Assembly (NCBI GenBank): GCA_019918135.1
Contig: WBZZ01003904.1
Coordinates: 20,001 to 65,000, forward strand
Length of the DNA: 45,000 nt
Direction of reading: 5' to 3'
Origin: Paulinella micropora
Taxonomy: Eukaryota; Cercozoa; Imbricatea; Euglyphida; Paulinellidae
Shown: piece after piece, positions 17,517-26,508 of the stretch
Numbering within the stretch: position 1 is the first letter of the stretch
How the letters are laid out: the number at the start of each line of letters is the position of its first letter
Made by a program: the position numbers and the translations under genes
Notes under the pieces: generated by a model
Told to the model about the DNA's origin: nothing
Databases searched by the model: none
Seen by the model: the letters and a program-made list of their open reading frames with translations, nothing else

Positions 17517-19349
17517 ATGTCGACAGAGACCGCCGAAGTGAGTGAATTCTCGGAGGCAGATCAAAGAAGAGAAGAAGAAGAAGAAGCAGGAGGAGGAGGA
17601 GGAGGAAAAGGATTGAATGAAGGAGGAGGAGGAGGATTGAATGAAGGAGGAGGAGGAGATGAAGGAGTAGGAGGAGGAATAGAAGAGGGCTGGGATGATG
17701 AAGGAAGATATGGAGGAGACGAAGATGAATTGGTGGCCTTTATCACTCATGCTCAAAAGCTGGTGATATCTGAGAAGAAGAAGGCGAAAGAGAATAAGGA
17801 GTTCGAGAAGACGATGAGACTGGAAAGAATGAAAGCAAAAGTGAGTGGTGCAAAGACACACCCTCCGACATATTTGACCCCACCAGCTCCTGCCCCACCA
17901 GCCCCTGCACCCTCGGGCTCAACTACGGTGGTGGTCACAAACACGGAGAAGAAGGACAGACAGAACATCATAAATGCCTTCAAGGGGAAGAAAGGAGGAG
18001 TGGCAAGTCTCATGCTATATGCCAAGACGAGCTCAGACAAAGACTCTGATGCTTCGCTTTTGAGCAAGCTCAAAGAGATCAATGCCTGCATGAAGGCTTT
18101 TCCTTGCGACGAAACGCAGGAATACGAGGCCCTTGTTACTGTTTTTGACCAATCTCTAGTCTCGGAGGGATTTGATCTGACACAGTACAAGTTTTTGAGA
18201 AAGAAGGAGGAGATTAAGAAAAACAATGCAACAGGCCTAGACGCTCAGTGTGAACTGGCGGTGGCCACACTCATTTCATATTTTCAATCTCATGGATACC
18301 AGCATCTCTGCACTGGTACTCTCATAGGATTTGAAATCTTTGAGACAGTGGCGATGAGTTTGAGGAGTGCTGTTGGCTTGGCGGCGACCCTTACGGAGGT
18401 AGTTTCCTCCTATGGGCTATTCTATGGCCGCAAGTCGATCATCCTCTATTTCTTTTCGGCGTTACACACAGTTAACCCGAGTAAGCTTACTCAGCTCATA
18501 CAACAATGCTCGACGTTTAGCTCAGTGAAGTCCAAGAACTTCCTCGAGACACACGTGTTCGAAAATACGGTTCAAAGCGTTGCTCCGTCAGCACTGTTTC
18601 AAGAAGTGATGAGTGCATGCTCAAACATGGACTCGCTCACGGAGGCACATACGGCACAGGCAGGCGGTGTACCTGTTGGCGCACAAGCCACGTACACAAA
18701 CAGAGTTGCCGGTTGGAAGAGACAGAGAGAGCCAGACCTGAAGACCGCATGTTGGAGGTGGTTCGCGGGCTTGCAGTGTAAGGCACAGATGGAGAACAGA
18801 GACTGCTCTTTCAATCATGATAGGCAGAACCCAACAGCAAGGGCAAATTTTCTGAGCAGGACGGAAGGCAAGGAACCGGGCCTTTTCAATATGCTTCAGA
18901 TTGCCGCTGTGAACGAAGGTTGGTATGCCAATATGTGTGATGATGAGGAGTTACGAGAGGCAATCATTACCTACATGAAGAGGATGAAGGAGAAGAAGGA
19001 GGAAAGGGAGAGACAAAAGAACTTAAAGGCCTCTCAAAGAGGACGAGAAGGAGGAGCAGGAGCAGGAGGACGAGGAGGAGGAGGAGGAGGACGAGGACGA
19101 GGAACATGGAGAGGAGCCTCGAGGTGGCAGGGAACCCCTCAGAGAGGAAGAGGAGGAGGTCGGGGATATACCCCTTATGGAGGGAGAGCTGTTCGAGCTC
19201 CAGCCCCCCCACCCAGAGGAGGAGGAGGCTCGTGGGCAAGCTCCAACCCAAATTTCGGTCGAGCTCAGGCCTGCAACACTGCCTCGGGGACCGATACGTC
19301 ATCCTACCCGGACACTACTCAAGGTAATCGTTTCGAGGTGGTGGAATGA
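17517..19349 (+). CDS. Ty3 Gag with CCCH zinc finger and RGG box
   Basis: A 610-residue gag from ATG 17,517. After an E/G-rich repeat start (residues about 20-60), a conserved middle part (YQHLCTGTLIGFEIF, then LFYGRKSIILYFFSALH) is shared with copy 2 and is probably the capsid. At residues 412-433 there is CWRWFAGLQC followed by C and H (C-x8-C-x7-C-x3-H). This is a CCCH-type zinc finger in place of the usual CCHC knuckle. The last 120 residues are an RGG/G-rich RNA-binding tail. The frame ends NRFEVVE-TGA (19,347-19,349). The next frame is in phase with no other stop, so UGA readthrough would give gag-protease. Gag builds the particle and binds element RNA. Confidence 0.85.
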   Translation: MSTETAEVSEFSEADQRREEEEEAGGGGGGKGLNEGGGGGLNEGGGGDEGVGGGIEEGWDDEGRYGGDEDELVAFITHAQKLVISEKKKAKENKEFEKTMRLERMKAKVSGAKTHPPTYLTPPAPAPPAPAPSGSTTVVVTNTEKKDRQNIINAFKGKKGGVASLMLYAKTSSDKDSDASLLSKLKEINACMKAFPCDETQEYEALVTVFDQSLVSEGFDLTQYKFLRKKEEIKKNNATGLDAQCELAVATLISYFQSHGYQHLCTGTLIGFEIFETVAMSLRSAVGLAATLTEVVSSYGLFYGRKSIILYFFSALHTVNPSKLTQLIQQCSTFSSVKSKNFLETHVFENTVQSVAPSALFQEVMSACSNMDSLTEAHTAQAGGVPVGAQATYTNRVAGWKRQREPDLKTACWRWFAGLQCKAQMENRDCSFNHDRQNPTARANFLSRTEGKEPGLFNMLQIAAVNEGWYANMCDDEELREAIITYMKRMKEKKEERERQKNLKASQRGREGGAGAGGRGGGGGGRGRGTWRGASRWQGTPQRGRGGGRGYTPYGGRAVRAPAPPPRGGGGSWASSNPNFGRAQACNTASGTDTSSYPDTTQGNRFEVVE

Positions 19350-19358
19350 CTGGAGGGG
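19347..19358 (+). promoter_or_regulatory. Candidate UGA readthrough site, copy 1
   Basis: Context GAA-UGA-CUG-GAG. It is the only stop in phase from 17,517 to 20,444. The second copy has CAA-UGA-CUA-GAG at the same place (minus strand, 43,264 downward). UGA followed by CUA is an established leaky context in animal viruses and some cellular mRNAs. Confidence 0.6.
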
Positions 19359-20444
19359 GAAGAAGAGAGGAAGGAGAAGACTGTGAAGTTTAACCCTAAA
19401 GTCACAGTGCTTTCTAATGCTGTTGTGCAGACTGGGCCAACGCTTCCTCTATGTGAAAACAAAGATGTGGGTACACAGAGACTGCAGCCCCAAGGTAGTC
19501 TCATACCCGTTCATACAGCACGGTTACCAATGATAACTGATGCAAATAGGAAGGCGAGACTTGCGATGGAGGCGAGGAGGCCAATGGCAGACGTATCGCC
19601 TCGGCCAAGCAAACAACCACGAACAGACTCAATGTCTACGGTCGCGGCGGGTGGCGAGCAAAAAGACAATGTGTGTACTCAAGTACCACAAGACAATGTC
19701 GCTCAAATAGTAAACGCACCAGTACCGCAGAATAATAAAAATGTTAATGAGGTGAAGCAGGAGGAGAAGAAGGAGGAGTTGAAAAACTTAGAGACAAGAC
19801 TCCAAAATTTGGAACGTAAAGTTCTTGTTCTCGCAGCCAATATACACAGGCCCGATGCTCTGTGTTATACGGAACTTTATTGTGAAACATTGAAGACAAT
19901 ATTAAAAGTTGGTAATGATACGATGGCGAAAATTAATATTGTCGGCAGGAAGTTTTTTAATCGATACCGGGACTGGGTGGACGGAAATATGAAAAAGTCA
20001 ACGGGCACTCTCAAAGGAGTGAGCAGCCGGACGGATATCACGGGAATCATCACACTGACCTTTAAATTGAAATCCGCACGAGTATACCGTATGGACCTCT
20101 ATGTCGTCCCCGGTTACCACGGGTCAATATTACTATCGTATGACCAATTGGCTACGATGGGGGCTGTGATTGATTGCGCCGCACGGCGAGTGATATATGG
20201 AGTAAAAAGAGGAGAAGAGAACGATATTGATCCCTTCAACGCTACTGACTCTTATGAGGCTTATGAGCTGAGTCTAGCGACGGATCACAAAAAGATGGCC
20301 ATCGCACATGAGGCACTTGAGGTGTACGTTCACCCCCATGTCGTAAGACCGGATGAACTGTCCTGGACCGACAATTGGGAATCCCAAGTGTGCACTGTCA
20401 CAGTTCCGACATGCCATGGGACAAAAAGTCTATTGATGACTTAA
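19350..20444 (+). CDS. Ty3 protease-like segment, unusual active site
   Basis: In phase with gag after the UGA; 364 codons to TAA at 20,442. No ATG opens it. The first about 150 residues are a linker with a heptad-like helix (LKNLETRLQNLERKVLVLAA). The retropepsin-like part follows: VGNDTMAKINIVGRKF at the catalytic-loop position, then DITGIITLTFKLKSARVYRM, and VVPGYHGSILLSYDQLATMG, which matches the usual 'iLLG.D.L...ga' strand and helix. The catalytic D-T-G/D-S-G is D-T-M here and the second-loop Gly is Ser. Copy 2 has the same DTM. The last about 23 codons overlap pol. Confidence 0.65.
   Translation: MEGEEERKEKTVKFNPKVTVLSNAVVQTGPTLPLCENKDVGTQRLQPQGSLIPVHTARLPMITDANRKARLAMEARRPMADVSPRPSKQPRTDSMSTVAAGGEQKDNVCTQVPQDNVAQIVNAPVPQNNKNVNEVKQEEKKEELKNLETRLQNLERKVLVLAANIHRPDALCYTELYCETLKTILKVGNDTMAKINIVGRKFFNRYRDWVDGNMKKSTGTLKGVSSRTDITGIITLTFKLKSARVYRMDLYVVPGYHGSILLSYDQLATMGAVIDCAARRVIYGVKRGEENDIDPFNATDSYEAYELSLATDHKKMAIAHEALEVYVHPHVVRPDELSWTDNWESQVCTVTVPTCHGTKSLLMT
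20375..20444 (+). promoter_or_regulatory. Candidate -1 frameshift overlap, copy 1
   Basis: The protease-like frame and pol overlap for 70 nt with pol in the -1 phase. A run of five A (GGGACAAAAAGTCT, about 20,416-20,429) lies in the overlap. It is not a perfect X-XXY-YYZ heptamer, but it allows P-site slippage. After slippage the frame reads KKSIDDLIEK, which copy 2 also encodes. Confidence 0.45.
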
Positions 20445-23400
20445 TCGAGAAGCGAAAGGAGGAGATTATATGTGTCGCACAAAGAAGCCCGTCGTTGGCG
20501 AGATTCGCGGAAGGAGTAGGAACAGATGTCCATATTACTAACGGATACTGTTTCCATGCGAAAGTAGGAGAAGAAAAAAGGGAGGAGTTTGTACCAAGGA
20601 GAACGGGGCGAATCCCGGATACTCCACCAGAAACTATTAAAAGTTTTATTACTGATTTCTGGGGTGACGAGCCCACGTGGCCGCGTTCACTGTCTGAAGT
20701 GAAAAAATGCTTACGGACTTTATTCGAAAATAATAAGCCGTATACTATTATCCTGCCATATAATGAGAAGGCGATATGGGCGCAGGAAATAAGGGACCGG
20801 CTTATTGATCATCCTATACCGGTACCCTCTCGCAAGCAACAGCTAGTGGTGGCTTGTCGTATGGGAACTCGTGAGCAGAGCAGTGCATACAAGCGGAAGC
20901 TCAGAGACCTCGACAAGTTGAAATTGATACCGCAAGCATTCACATGCTTTGATGGTTTTTACACCCGTAAAGCTCCTTTGCAATACGCGAGACTCATTGA
21001 CATGCTGGTGGAGCTCGGTAAAGATGATGAGCCGGACACGGTCACGTATGAAAAGACGGGCCTAGATGATGTCTCGGAAGAGGACTTAGGCTTGGAGGAG
21101 GACAGAGAACCCCTCAAGCAGCATAAGCAGATGTCTGATGAAGATTTTCAAGAGGCGGCGCGGAAAATATTGGAAGAAGGAGTAGGCACGGAGAAGGAGA
21201 AGGAGCTTTTAAAAGCCAAATTAGAGGCGAACAAGGAAATTTTTGACCCTCCACATGCAGGTGGTGTCAAGCCTGAAGATTTCACTGCGGTTATTTACAA
21301 AATACCGGGTGCGGAGCCGTCACCGGCACCACGAAGGGCGAATTTGAGTATACATGAGGCGAAGATAGCGGAGGAGCTAGCAAGACAGCTGCTCAATGAG
21401 GACTTTATTGAGAGATCAACATCCTCAATAGTCTCACAACCGAGAATAGTGCCGAAGCCAGGAGGAGAATGGCGCCTGACAGTTAACTATGCTCGTGTTA
21501 ACAAGGTGCTGGAGGAAGAGAGAAATCCTCTCCTGACATTAGAAGAAGGAAGGAGAGTACTGCGGAATGCAAAATTCTATTCGGTCATTGACCTTAAGAA
21601 TGGCTTCTGGCAGATACCACTGGAGGAAAAGTCCAGATGGCTGACGGCGTTTGTGGTGGGTATGGAAATATACCAATGGAAAGTGCTTCCGATGGGCCTC
21701 AAGCAAGCCCCAGGACTTTTCCAGAAGGCGATGCAGAAGATGTTGAGCAGTCAGTACGATGATTTGTCTGACGGTGGCTTTATGAGAAGGCGGGGACAGA
21801 AGGCGGGAGAATATGCATTTTGCTATATCGATGACATTATCGTATACTCTAACACAATGGAGGAGCATATCGATCATTTGTCCGATATATTCAGGCGCAT
21901 CGGAGCTTTTGGCCTGAAGTGCAATCTAAAGAAGTGTCAACTTGCCAAGACGAGTGTGACATACTTAGGGTACGAGATCTCCCATAATCGAGTCTCGATA
22001 TCCAAAGAGAAGAGGGAGGAGATTATGAATCGACCGATACCGAAGAACCGCACTGAATTGCACTCCTTCCTTGCGATGGCGCAATACTATAGCCAGTTTA
22101 TACCCGATTGGGGTGCAACACGGGCTAAAGTGGAGAAAATGATAGATTTTGGAGACTTTGAGAAGTGGGACGAAGAGGCTTTGCAAGCGTTTCATGCGCT
22201 CAAAGATCTCATTTACAAAGACCCGAAAGACGGAGGACTGGTGTTAACGATGCCCGACTTTACGAAACAATTCGTAGTCGATACAGACGCATCTAAGTTT
22301 GCGATTGGGGCTGTATTACAACAAGAGGATGAGGAGAAGAAATTACGCCCAATCATGTTTATTAGTAGGAAGTTGTGTGCGGCGGAGAGAAACTATTGCA
22401 CAAGGCAAAGAGAGGCGTTGGCGGTAGTATGGGCCCTCAAGAGGCTCAGAGAGTATTTGTGGGGAGGACCTCAATTTACTGTCAGAACTGATCATCATAA
22501 CCTGTTATGGTTGATGAATCATGAACAGACGGGACGGCTGGCGCGGTGGCAAGCGTTCTTGTCTTGTTTCGATTTTACAATGGTCCATCTACCGGGAAAG
22601 CGAAATGTGGTCGCTGATAGCCTCTCTAGGCTAGAGTTTAACTCAGAAGTATCGGCGTTGGTGTCCACGGTGGAGATGGAAGACTTGTCCACTGACAAGG
22701 TGTATGAGGTCAGCCACATTGAGGCGATGGAGATGGCGAGTGGAGTCCGATATGACCGCACAGGTCTACGGTACAGTCCACAAGGCCCGGATCACGGGAT
22801 ATGTTGTGAGCTACATACCCAGGAGGACGCTGAGTGGTCCTATGAGGTATATGAGAATGCGAAGGCGAACATAAGAGAGGAAGAGGAGACGCAGGAAGTT
22901 TATGCGGAGCCTCCTCAAGAGCGGAGAAGTGACCTAGACGATGACCCGGAAAGAATCGGGATACGGCTAGAAGATGGTACTGTCCATATAGCCTCGCCTA
23001 CCGCATGGAGGCAACAACAGGCTCAAGATCCGGAGTTTAAGGAACTCATACAGTTATATCAGAACCCGGATGAGCTGAAGATGACGAAAGCGATCAAAGA
23101 TCAGATGAAGGAGATGGGATGGAGAGATGGTCTACTGTGCTACAAGGGCCTTCACGGTCGCTATGCGTCACAGCCGGACAAATGGACCCTTTGGGTACCG
23201 GAGAGTCTAAGACGATTTATATTTGTCGCAGCCCACAATTGCCCACTTTTGGCGCATCCGGGTCGACAACGAACTCATATGTTCGTAGCGAGGCGATTCT
23301 GGTGGAAGAAGATGAAGGAGGAGATAGATCAGGCGGTGGATGCATGCATCCCGTGCAAGATAAACAAAACACCACTGAAGGCAAATTTCGGCCTGATTGG

Positions 23401-25162
23401 CGAATTTCCTCTTCATGCGGGGATGTTTGAGTTTATACACATTGATCATGTGGGACCTTTCCCAGAATCGAAGGATGGTTACAAATACCTCCTTACGGCT
23501 ATTGACAGAGCCACCAACTATGTGTGGATCATCCCTGTCAAAGACGTTACCGGCAAGACGACGGCCGAGGCGCTGATCGATAGGATCATCTCACAGATCG
23601 GAGTACCAAGAAAGATATGTTCTGATCGAGGCTCGGACTTTAATAACGAGGTCATCGACAAACTATCTAAGTATTACGGGATGAAATGGCAATATGTTAC
23701 TGCCTATAACCCGCGAGCAAATGGGAAAATCGAGCGGATACACAGACCCCTCAAAGCCTCGCTAAAGATGTATTGCACGAAGAAGGAGAATCAAAGAGCA
23801 TGGGTCGAGGCAGCACCATCATTTGCGTTTGCAATGAACTGTCTACCCTCTACGGCGTTAGGAGGCTCGAAGAGCTCAATCTCGCCATATCAGTTACTAT
23901 ATGGGCGTGAGCCTGATATCCCGACTTCGCTCCTTCACCCAAAAGACACTTGGGCGGATGCGGATGAGTTGTTTGGGATGAGACTTAGAGTGAAGATGGA
24001 GGCGGAACAAATAGTCAGGGCGCATAGAGAGGCGGAGCGCCGAAAGACTGATGCTGAAGGGGTGCGACAAGCGCACTTGGATCAGATCAAGTTCCAGGTC
24101 GGGGATATTGTACTATTGTACCATCCTCAAGTCCCGAAGGGAGTCAGCTCTAAGCTGTTCACTCACTGGAAAGGACCTTATCAGATTATGGAACAGACGG
24201 GACCTCTGAATTACAAGATCAGGGGTAGAGGGAAGGTGCAAATTGTGAATGTAAGAAGGCTGATTAAGTATGATCCCTTCTTACTGGAAGATGAATCCGT
24301 TGAGGAGGCGTTAAAACGGATGAAGGATGATTTCAAAGAGGTGCCGCCCATCCACAAGGAGGCTGGCATAGACCAAGACGATGCTTATCGGGCACCGATA
24401 GCTGAGAAGGAGGAGAGTGAGGTGGACAGCAAGGAGAAGACTGACCGCATAAGCGCGGTGGGGACTCAGTCCAAGTCTCCGCGAGAGCATAGCGGAAAGA
24501 AGGAGAAGATCACAGAGGCGCAGCTAAGGAGAGCGCGGAATGATCTTATCAACGACCAACCGAGGAAGGCGATGAGGTCGATGAGATCAAAGGACGTCCA
24601 CCAGGAGGAGGAGGGGACGGACACTGACCCAAACGCGGGCAACGTTGAGATTGTCCATGAGCGAGGGAAGGAAGGCGATGCGATAGCAACCATCGCATGG
24701 GTGAAAAATGTTTTCTATCTGATGAGACCAGCGGAACAACATGTCGCTGATGACACTCTCTCAGACTTATACTTGATGCGGGTCGTGGCAGTCCCAAGAC
24801 AGATGCGTGTCACACGGACACTCAAAATATCATCAGCCGCAAAGATAGTACAACCGATACTCCAGTTCTGGAGAAGTATGGACCCGGTTGAGGTTCCAAA
24901 GGCAAGACATTATCTGCCAGTATATAAAGACGCAAAAAGTCTCGAGACATGGGATGATACAATTACTCCCAGAGACAAGGATTACACTGCGTGGACCATT
25001 CAGACACTGCCAAGAGGAGTGCTTGATGTCCCTTTTGAATTATCGTTGGGCGGAATCCCTAATAAGATCTGGGACATTCTCGAACAGTCAAAGTTCGATC
25101 TGACTTTTGTTGGTGGTCCTCCACCAGGCAAAGAAATCCGCGCCAGACGACGAAGGCAGTGA
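20375..25162 (+). CDS. Ty3 Pol: reverse transcriptase, RNase H, integrase
   Basis: A 1,595-codon frame, opening without a strong start (first ATG 20,411), so frameshift entry is likely. RT covers about residues 310-560: motif A FYSVIDLKNGFWQI (about 402), motif B LPMGLKQAPGLFQKAM, catalytic YIDD (about 483). RNase H: D in FVVDTDASKFAIG (about 634), E in REALAVVWALKRL, D in VRTDHHNLLWL. Integrase: zinc-binding HNCPLLAH and CIPCK (about 953-995), core D in IHIDHVGPF (about 1,022), D in SDRGSDF (about 1,082), E in NGKIERIHR (about 1,118), then a GPY/F module (HWKGPYQIM, about 1,264). About 300 residues follow with a conserved end (TFVGGPPPGKEIRARRR). No chromodomain is recognised. All catalytic residues are present. 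Confidence 0.93.
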   Translation: MGIPSVHCHSSDMPWDKKSIDDLIEKRKEEIICVAQRSPSLARFAEGVGTDVHITNGYCFHAKVGEEKREEFVPRRTGRIPDTPPETIKSFITDFWGDEPTWPRSLSEVKKCLRTLFENNKPYTIILPYNEKAIWAQEIRDRLIDHPIPVPSRKQQLVVACRMGTREQSSAYKRKLRDLDKLKLIPQAFTCFDGFYTRKAPLQYARLIDMLVELGKDDEPDTVTYEKTGLDDVSEEDLGLEEDREPLKQHKQMSDEDFQEAARKILEEGVGTEKEKELLKAKLEANKEIFDPPHAGGVKPEDFTAVIYKIPGAEPSPAPRRANLSIHEAKIAEELARQLLNEDFIERSTSSIVSQPRIVPKPGGEWRLTVNYARVNKVLEEERNPLLTLEEGRRVLRNAKFYSVIDLKNGFWQIPLEEKSRWLTAFVVGMEIYQWKVLPMGLKQAPGLFQKAMQKMLSSQYDDLSDGGFMRRRGQKAGEYAFCYIDDIIVYSNTMEEHIDHLSDIFRRIGAFGLKCNLKKCQLAKTSVTYLGYEISHNRVSISKEKREEIMNRPIPKNRTELHSFLAMAQYYSQFIPDWGATRAKVEKMIDFGDFEKWDEEALQAFHALKDLIYKDPKDGGLVLTMPDFTKQFVVDTDASKFAIGAVLQQEDEEKKLRPIMFISRKLCAAERNYCTRQREALAVVWALKRLREYLWGGPQFTVRTDHHNLLWLMNHEQTGRLARWQAFLSCFDFTMVHLPGKRNVVADSLSRLEFNSEVSALVSTVEMEDLSTDKVYEVSHIEAMEMASGVRYDRTGLRYSPQGPDHGICCELHTQEDAEWSYEVYENAKANIREEEETQEVYAEPPQERRSDLDDDPERIGIRLEDGTVHIASPTAWRQQQAQDPEFKELIQLYQNPDELKMTKAIKDQMKEMGWRDGLLCYKGLHGRYASQPDKWTLWVPESLRRFIFVAAHNCPLLAHPGRQRTHMFVARRFWWKKMKEEIDQAVDACIPCKINKTPLKANFGLIGEFPLHAGMFEFIHIDHVGPFPESKDGYKYLLTAIDRATNYVWIIPVKDVTGKTTAEALIDRIISQIGVPRKICSDRGSDFNNEVIDKLSKYYGMKWQYVTAYNPRANGKIERIHRPLKASLKMYCTKKENQRAWVEAAPSFAFAMNCLPSTALGGSKSSISPYQLLYGREPDIPTSLLHPKDTWADADELFGMRLRVKMEAEQIVRAHREAERRKTDAEGVRQAHLDQIKFQVGDIVLLYHPQVPKGVSSKLFTHWKGPYQIMEQTGPLNYKIRGRGKVQIVNVRRLIKYDPFLLEDESVEEALKRMKDDFKEVPPIHKEAGIDQDDAYRAPIAEKEESEVDSKEKTDRISAVGTQSKSPREHSGKKEKITEAQLRRARNDLINDQPRKAMRSMRSKDVHQEEEGTDTDPNAGNVEIVHERGKEGDAIATIAWVKNVFYLMRPAEQHVADDTLSDLYLMRVVAVPRQMRVTRTLKISSAAKIVQPILQFWRSMDPVEVPKARHYLPVYKDAKSLETWDDTITPRDKDYTAWTIQTLPRGVLDVPFELSLGGIPNKIWDILEQSKFDLTFVGGPPPGKEIRARRRRQ

Positions 25163-25746
25163 CAAAGAAATTATTTTTCTTTATGCGTCTCAAACAAGCT
25201 GGTTGATTGCCCACGGCGTATCATGATTTGATCATGCATCATCAGTTATCAATATGAATATAAAAAAGACTCAGTGATATAACTTGGCATTCGATCGCAA
25301 CATACGAGTGCGAAAGGTCGATCGACGATGATACTACACTGTATACGGGGATCGCTAGTGTATTGAGCGATGGTGTTCCCGGGTATGACCCTTTCCAAGT
25401 CCTGGGATGATGTTCTCGAAAATGAAATGTTCTCTGAAACTTTCATTAAATTATTTTTTACGATAGATTATATACTGTCGTACCTGAGCACGGTCAATCT
25501 CTACTTGTGTCGGTATATCGCAGGGTCGGGTACATACACCTCGACTTCGGATATAGCTATTAGGACTGGCCCCCTAATACTATATCATAGGATATCCGCC
25601 TTATACAAGGGTATGTCATTAAAAAAGACAATGTACTTACGATCTCCCTGTGAATAATAATAATAATAATGATAATGATAAGAAGAAGGAGATCAAAGGG
25701 GGAATCGTACTACAGCACCACGTTGCTTGTACTTTTTTTATTAATT
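25163..25746 (+). other. Ty3 copy 1, 3' noncoding region
   Basis: About 580 bp with no supported gene. Segments such as CTCTACTTGTGTCGGTATATC and TTATACAAGGGTATGTC (about 25,500-25,620) are also found in copy 2 (37,020-37,140, minus strand), so this 3' region belongs to the lineage. A short AAT/GAT repeat follows, then a purine tract at 25,680-25,709. Confidence 0.6.
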
Positions 25747-26026
25747 GTATTGCTGTTGACATTCAAGACAACAAAAAAAATTGATTTTTCTGTTTTGGTT
25801 GGATTTTCAGTTTTGGTTGGAATTTTGATTTTTGGTGCAAATTTGAATTTTTCAAATTAACGGCTATATTCGTCCGCAAAATATCGTAAATTTTCGCGAA
25901 ATGTTACCGTTAAATTTGAAAATTTGAATTTTTGTCACAAAAATGAAAAACTGTCACAAAAATGAAAATCTGACACAAAAATGAAAAACTAATTTTTGTT
26001 GTTGTCTTGAATGTCAACAGCAATAC
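25747..26026. mobile_element. 280-bp inverted-repeat insertion in Ty3 copy 1
   Basis: Terminal 36-bp inverted repeats (25,747-25,782 and 25,991-26,026; GTATTGCTGTTGACATTCAA) flank an AT-rich core with about three tandem copies of GTCACAAAAATGAAAAAC (25,934-25,990). Copy 2 has no counterpart, and its 3' noncoding region is about 260 bp shorter, so this is an insertion. MITE-like, but no target duplication is visible. Confidence 0.6.
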
Positions 26027-26271
26027 GTTTGTTCTTGACATACTGCCGAAAAAAAAAAAAAAAAATTGAGGGGAAGGAGTTCAAAATTTACAAGAAAGGC
26101 TAGAGAATCCGCTTTGACGTGCCGTATGAGGATATATTTATCGTCTTTTAGCGTCTATCCGTGGGTCGATGCGCTGTGTGGCATGACTCCATAGCGCATA
26201 CTATTTGCAGAAAGAAATCAGAAGGTGTATGACGAAAATGCTATTTCCGTCATAAAATCGGGAGGGGGTAC
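26027..26271 (+). promoter_or_regulatory. Ty3 copy 1 terminal noncoding sequence with polypurine tract
   Basis: An A-run (26,049-26,066), then sequence shared with copy 2 (CGTGGGTCGATG, AGAAAGAAATCAGA, CATAAAATCGGGAGGGGG). GGGAGGGGG at 26,260-26,268 directly precedes the 3' LTR and is the plus-strand primer tract. Confidence 0.75.
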
Positions 26272-26508
26272 TGTAGGCATCACCCCCCGGATAGCCGGTA
26301 AAAAATACCTTTTCCTGGTGACAGGTGCACCAGCTTGTTTTTCAGTATTATTTGTCCGGATTGGACCTGATGCCATTTTATTCCTGGTCTGTTGCAGTTT
26401 TCCTTTTTGGCTTCACTGAGCTAATACAACGAGACATCATTCTCATTCTTGAGGACTGTGTTTGGTTGTATTACCGACTTTTTACGAGCTATCGTTGGGG
26501 GCATTACA
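26272..26508 (+). repeat. Ty3 copy 1, 3' LTR
   Basis: A direct copy of 16,496-16,731 with two base differences and one extra T. Ends GCATTACA. The right flank CATGG does not match the left flank of the 5' LTR. Confidence 0.92.

Larger units (their letters stand above)
16496..26508 (+). mobile_element. Ty3-type LTR retrotransposon, copy 1, apparently intact
   Basis: The element is 10.0 kb. It has TG...CA LTRs (236 and 237 bp, two substitutions and one indel by eye), a primer site after the 5' LTR, a G-rich polypurine tract before the 3' LTR, and the order gag, protease, RT, RNase H, integrase. That order defines Ty3/mdg4 elements. Apart from one in-frame UGA and one -1 overlap, which look like programmed recoding, no frame is broken. 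Near-identical LTRs indicate a recent insertion. No target-site duplication is visible: CTTCC on the left and CATGG on the right do not match. A second copy of the lineage occupies 36,426-45,000 on the other strand. Confidence 0.93.

Noticed and set aside
25163..26271. env-like gene after Ty3 pol
   Set aside because: No frame with signal peptide or membrane anchor. The short ORFs lie in noncoding sequence and an inverted-repeat insertion.
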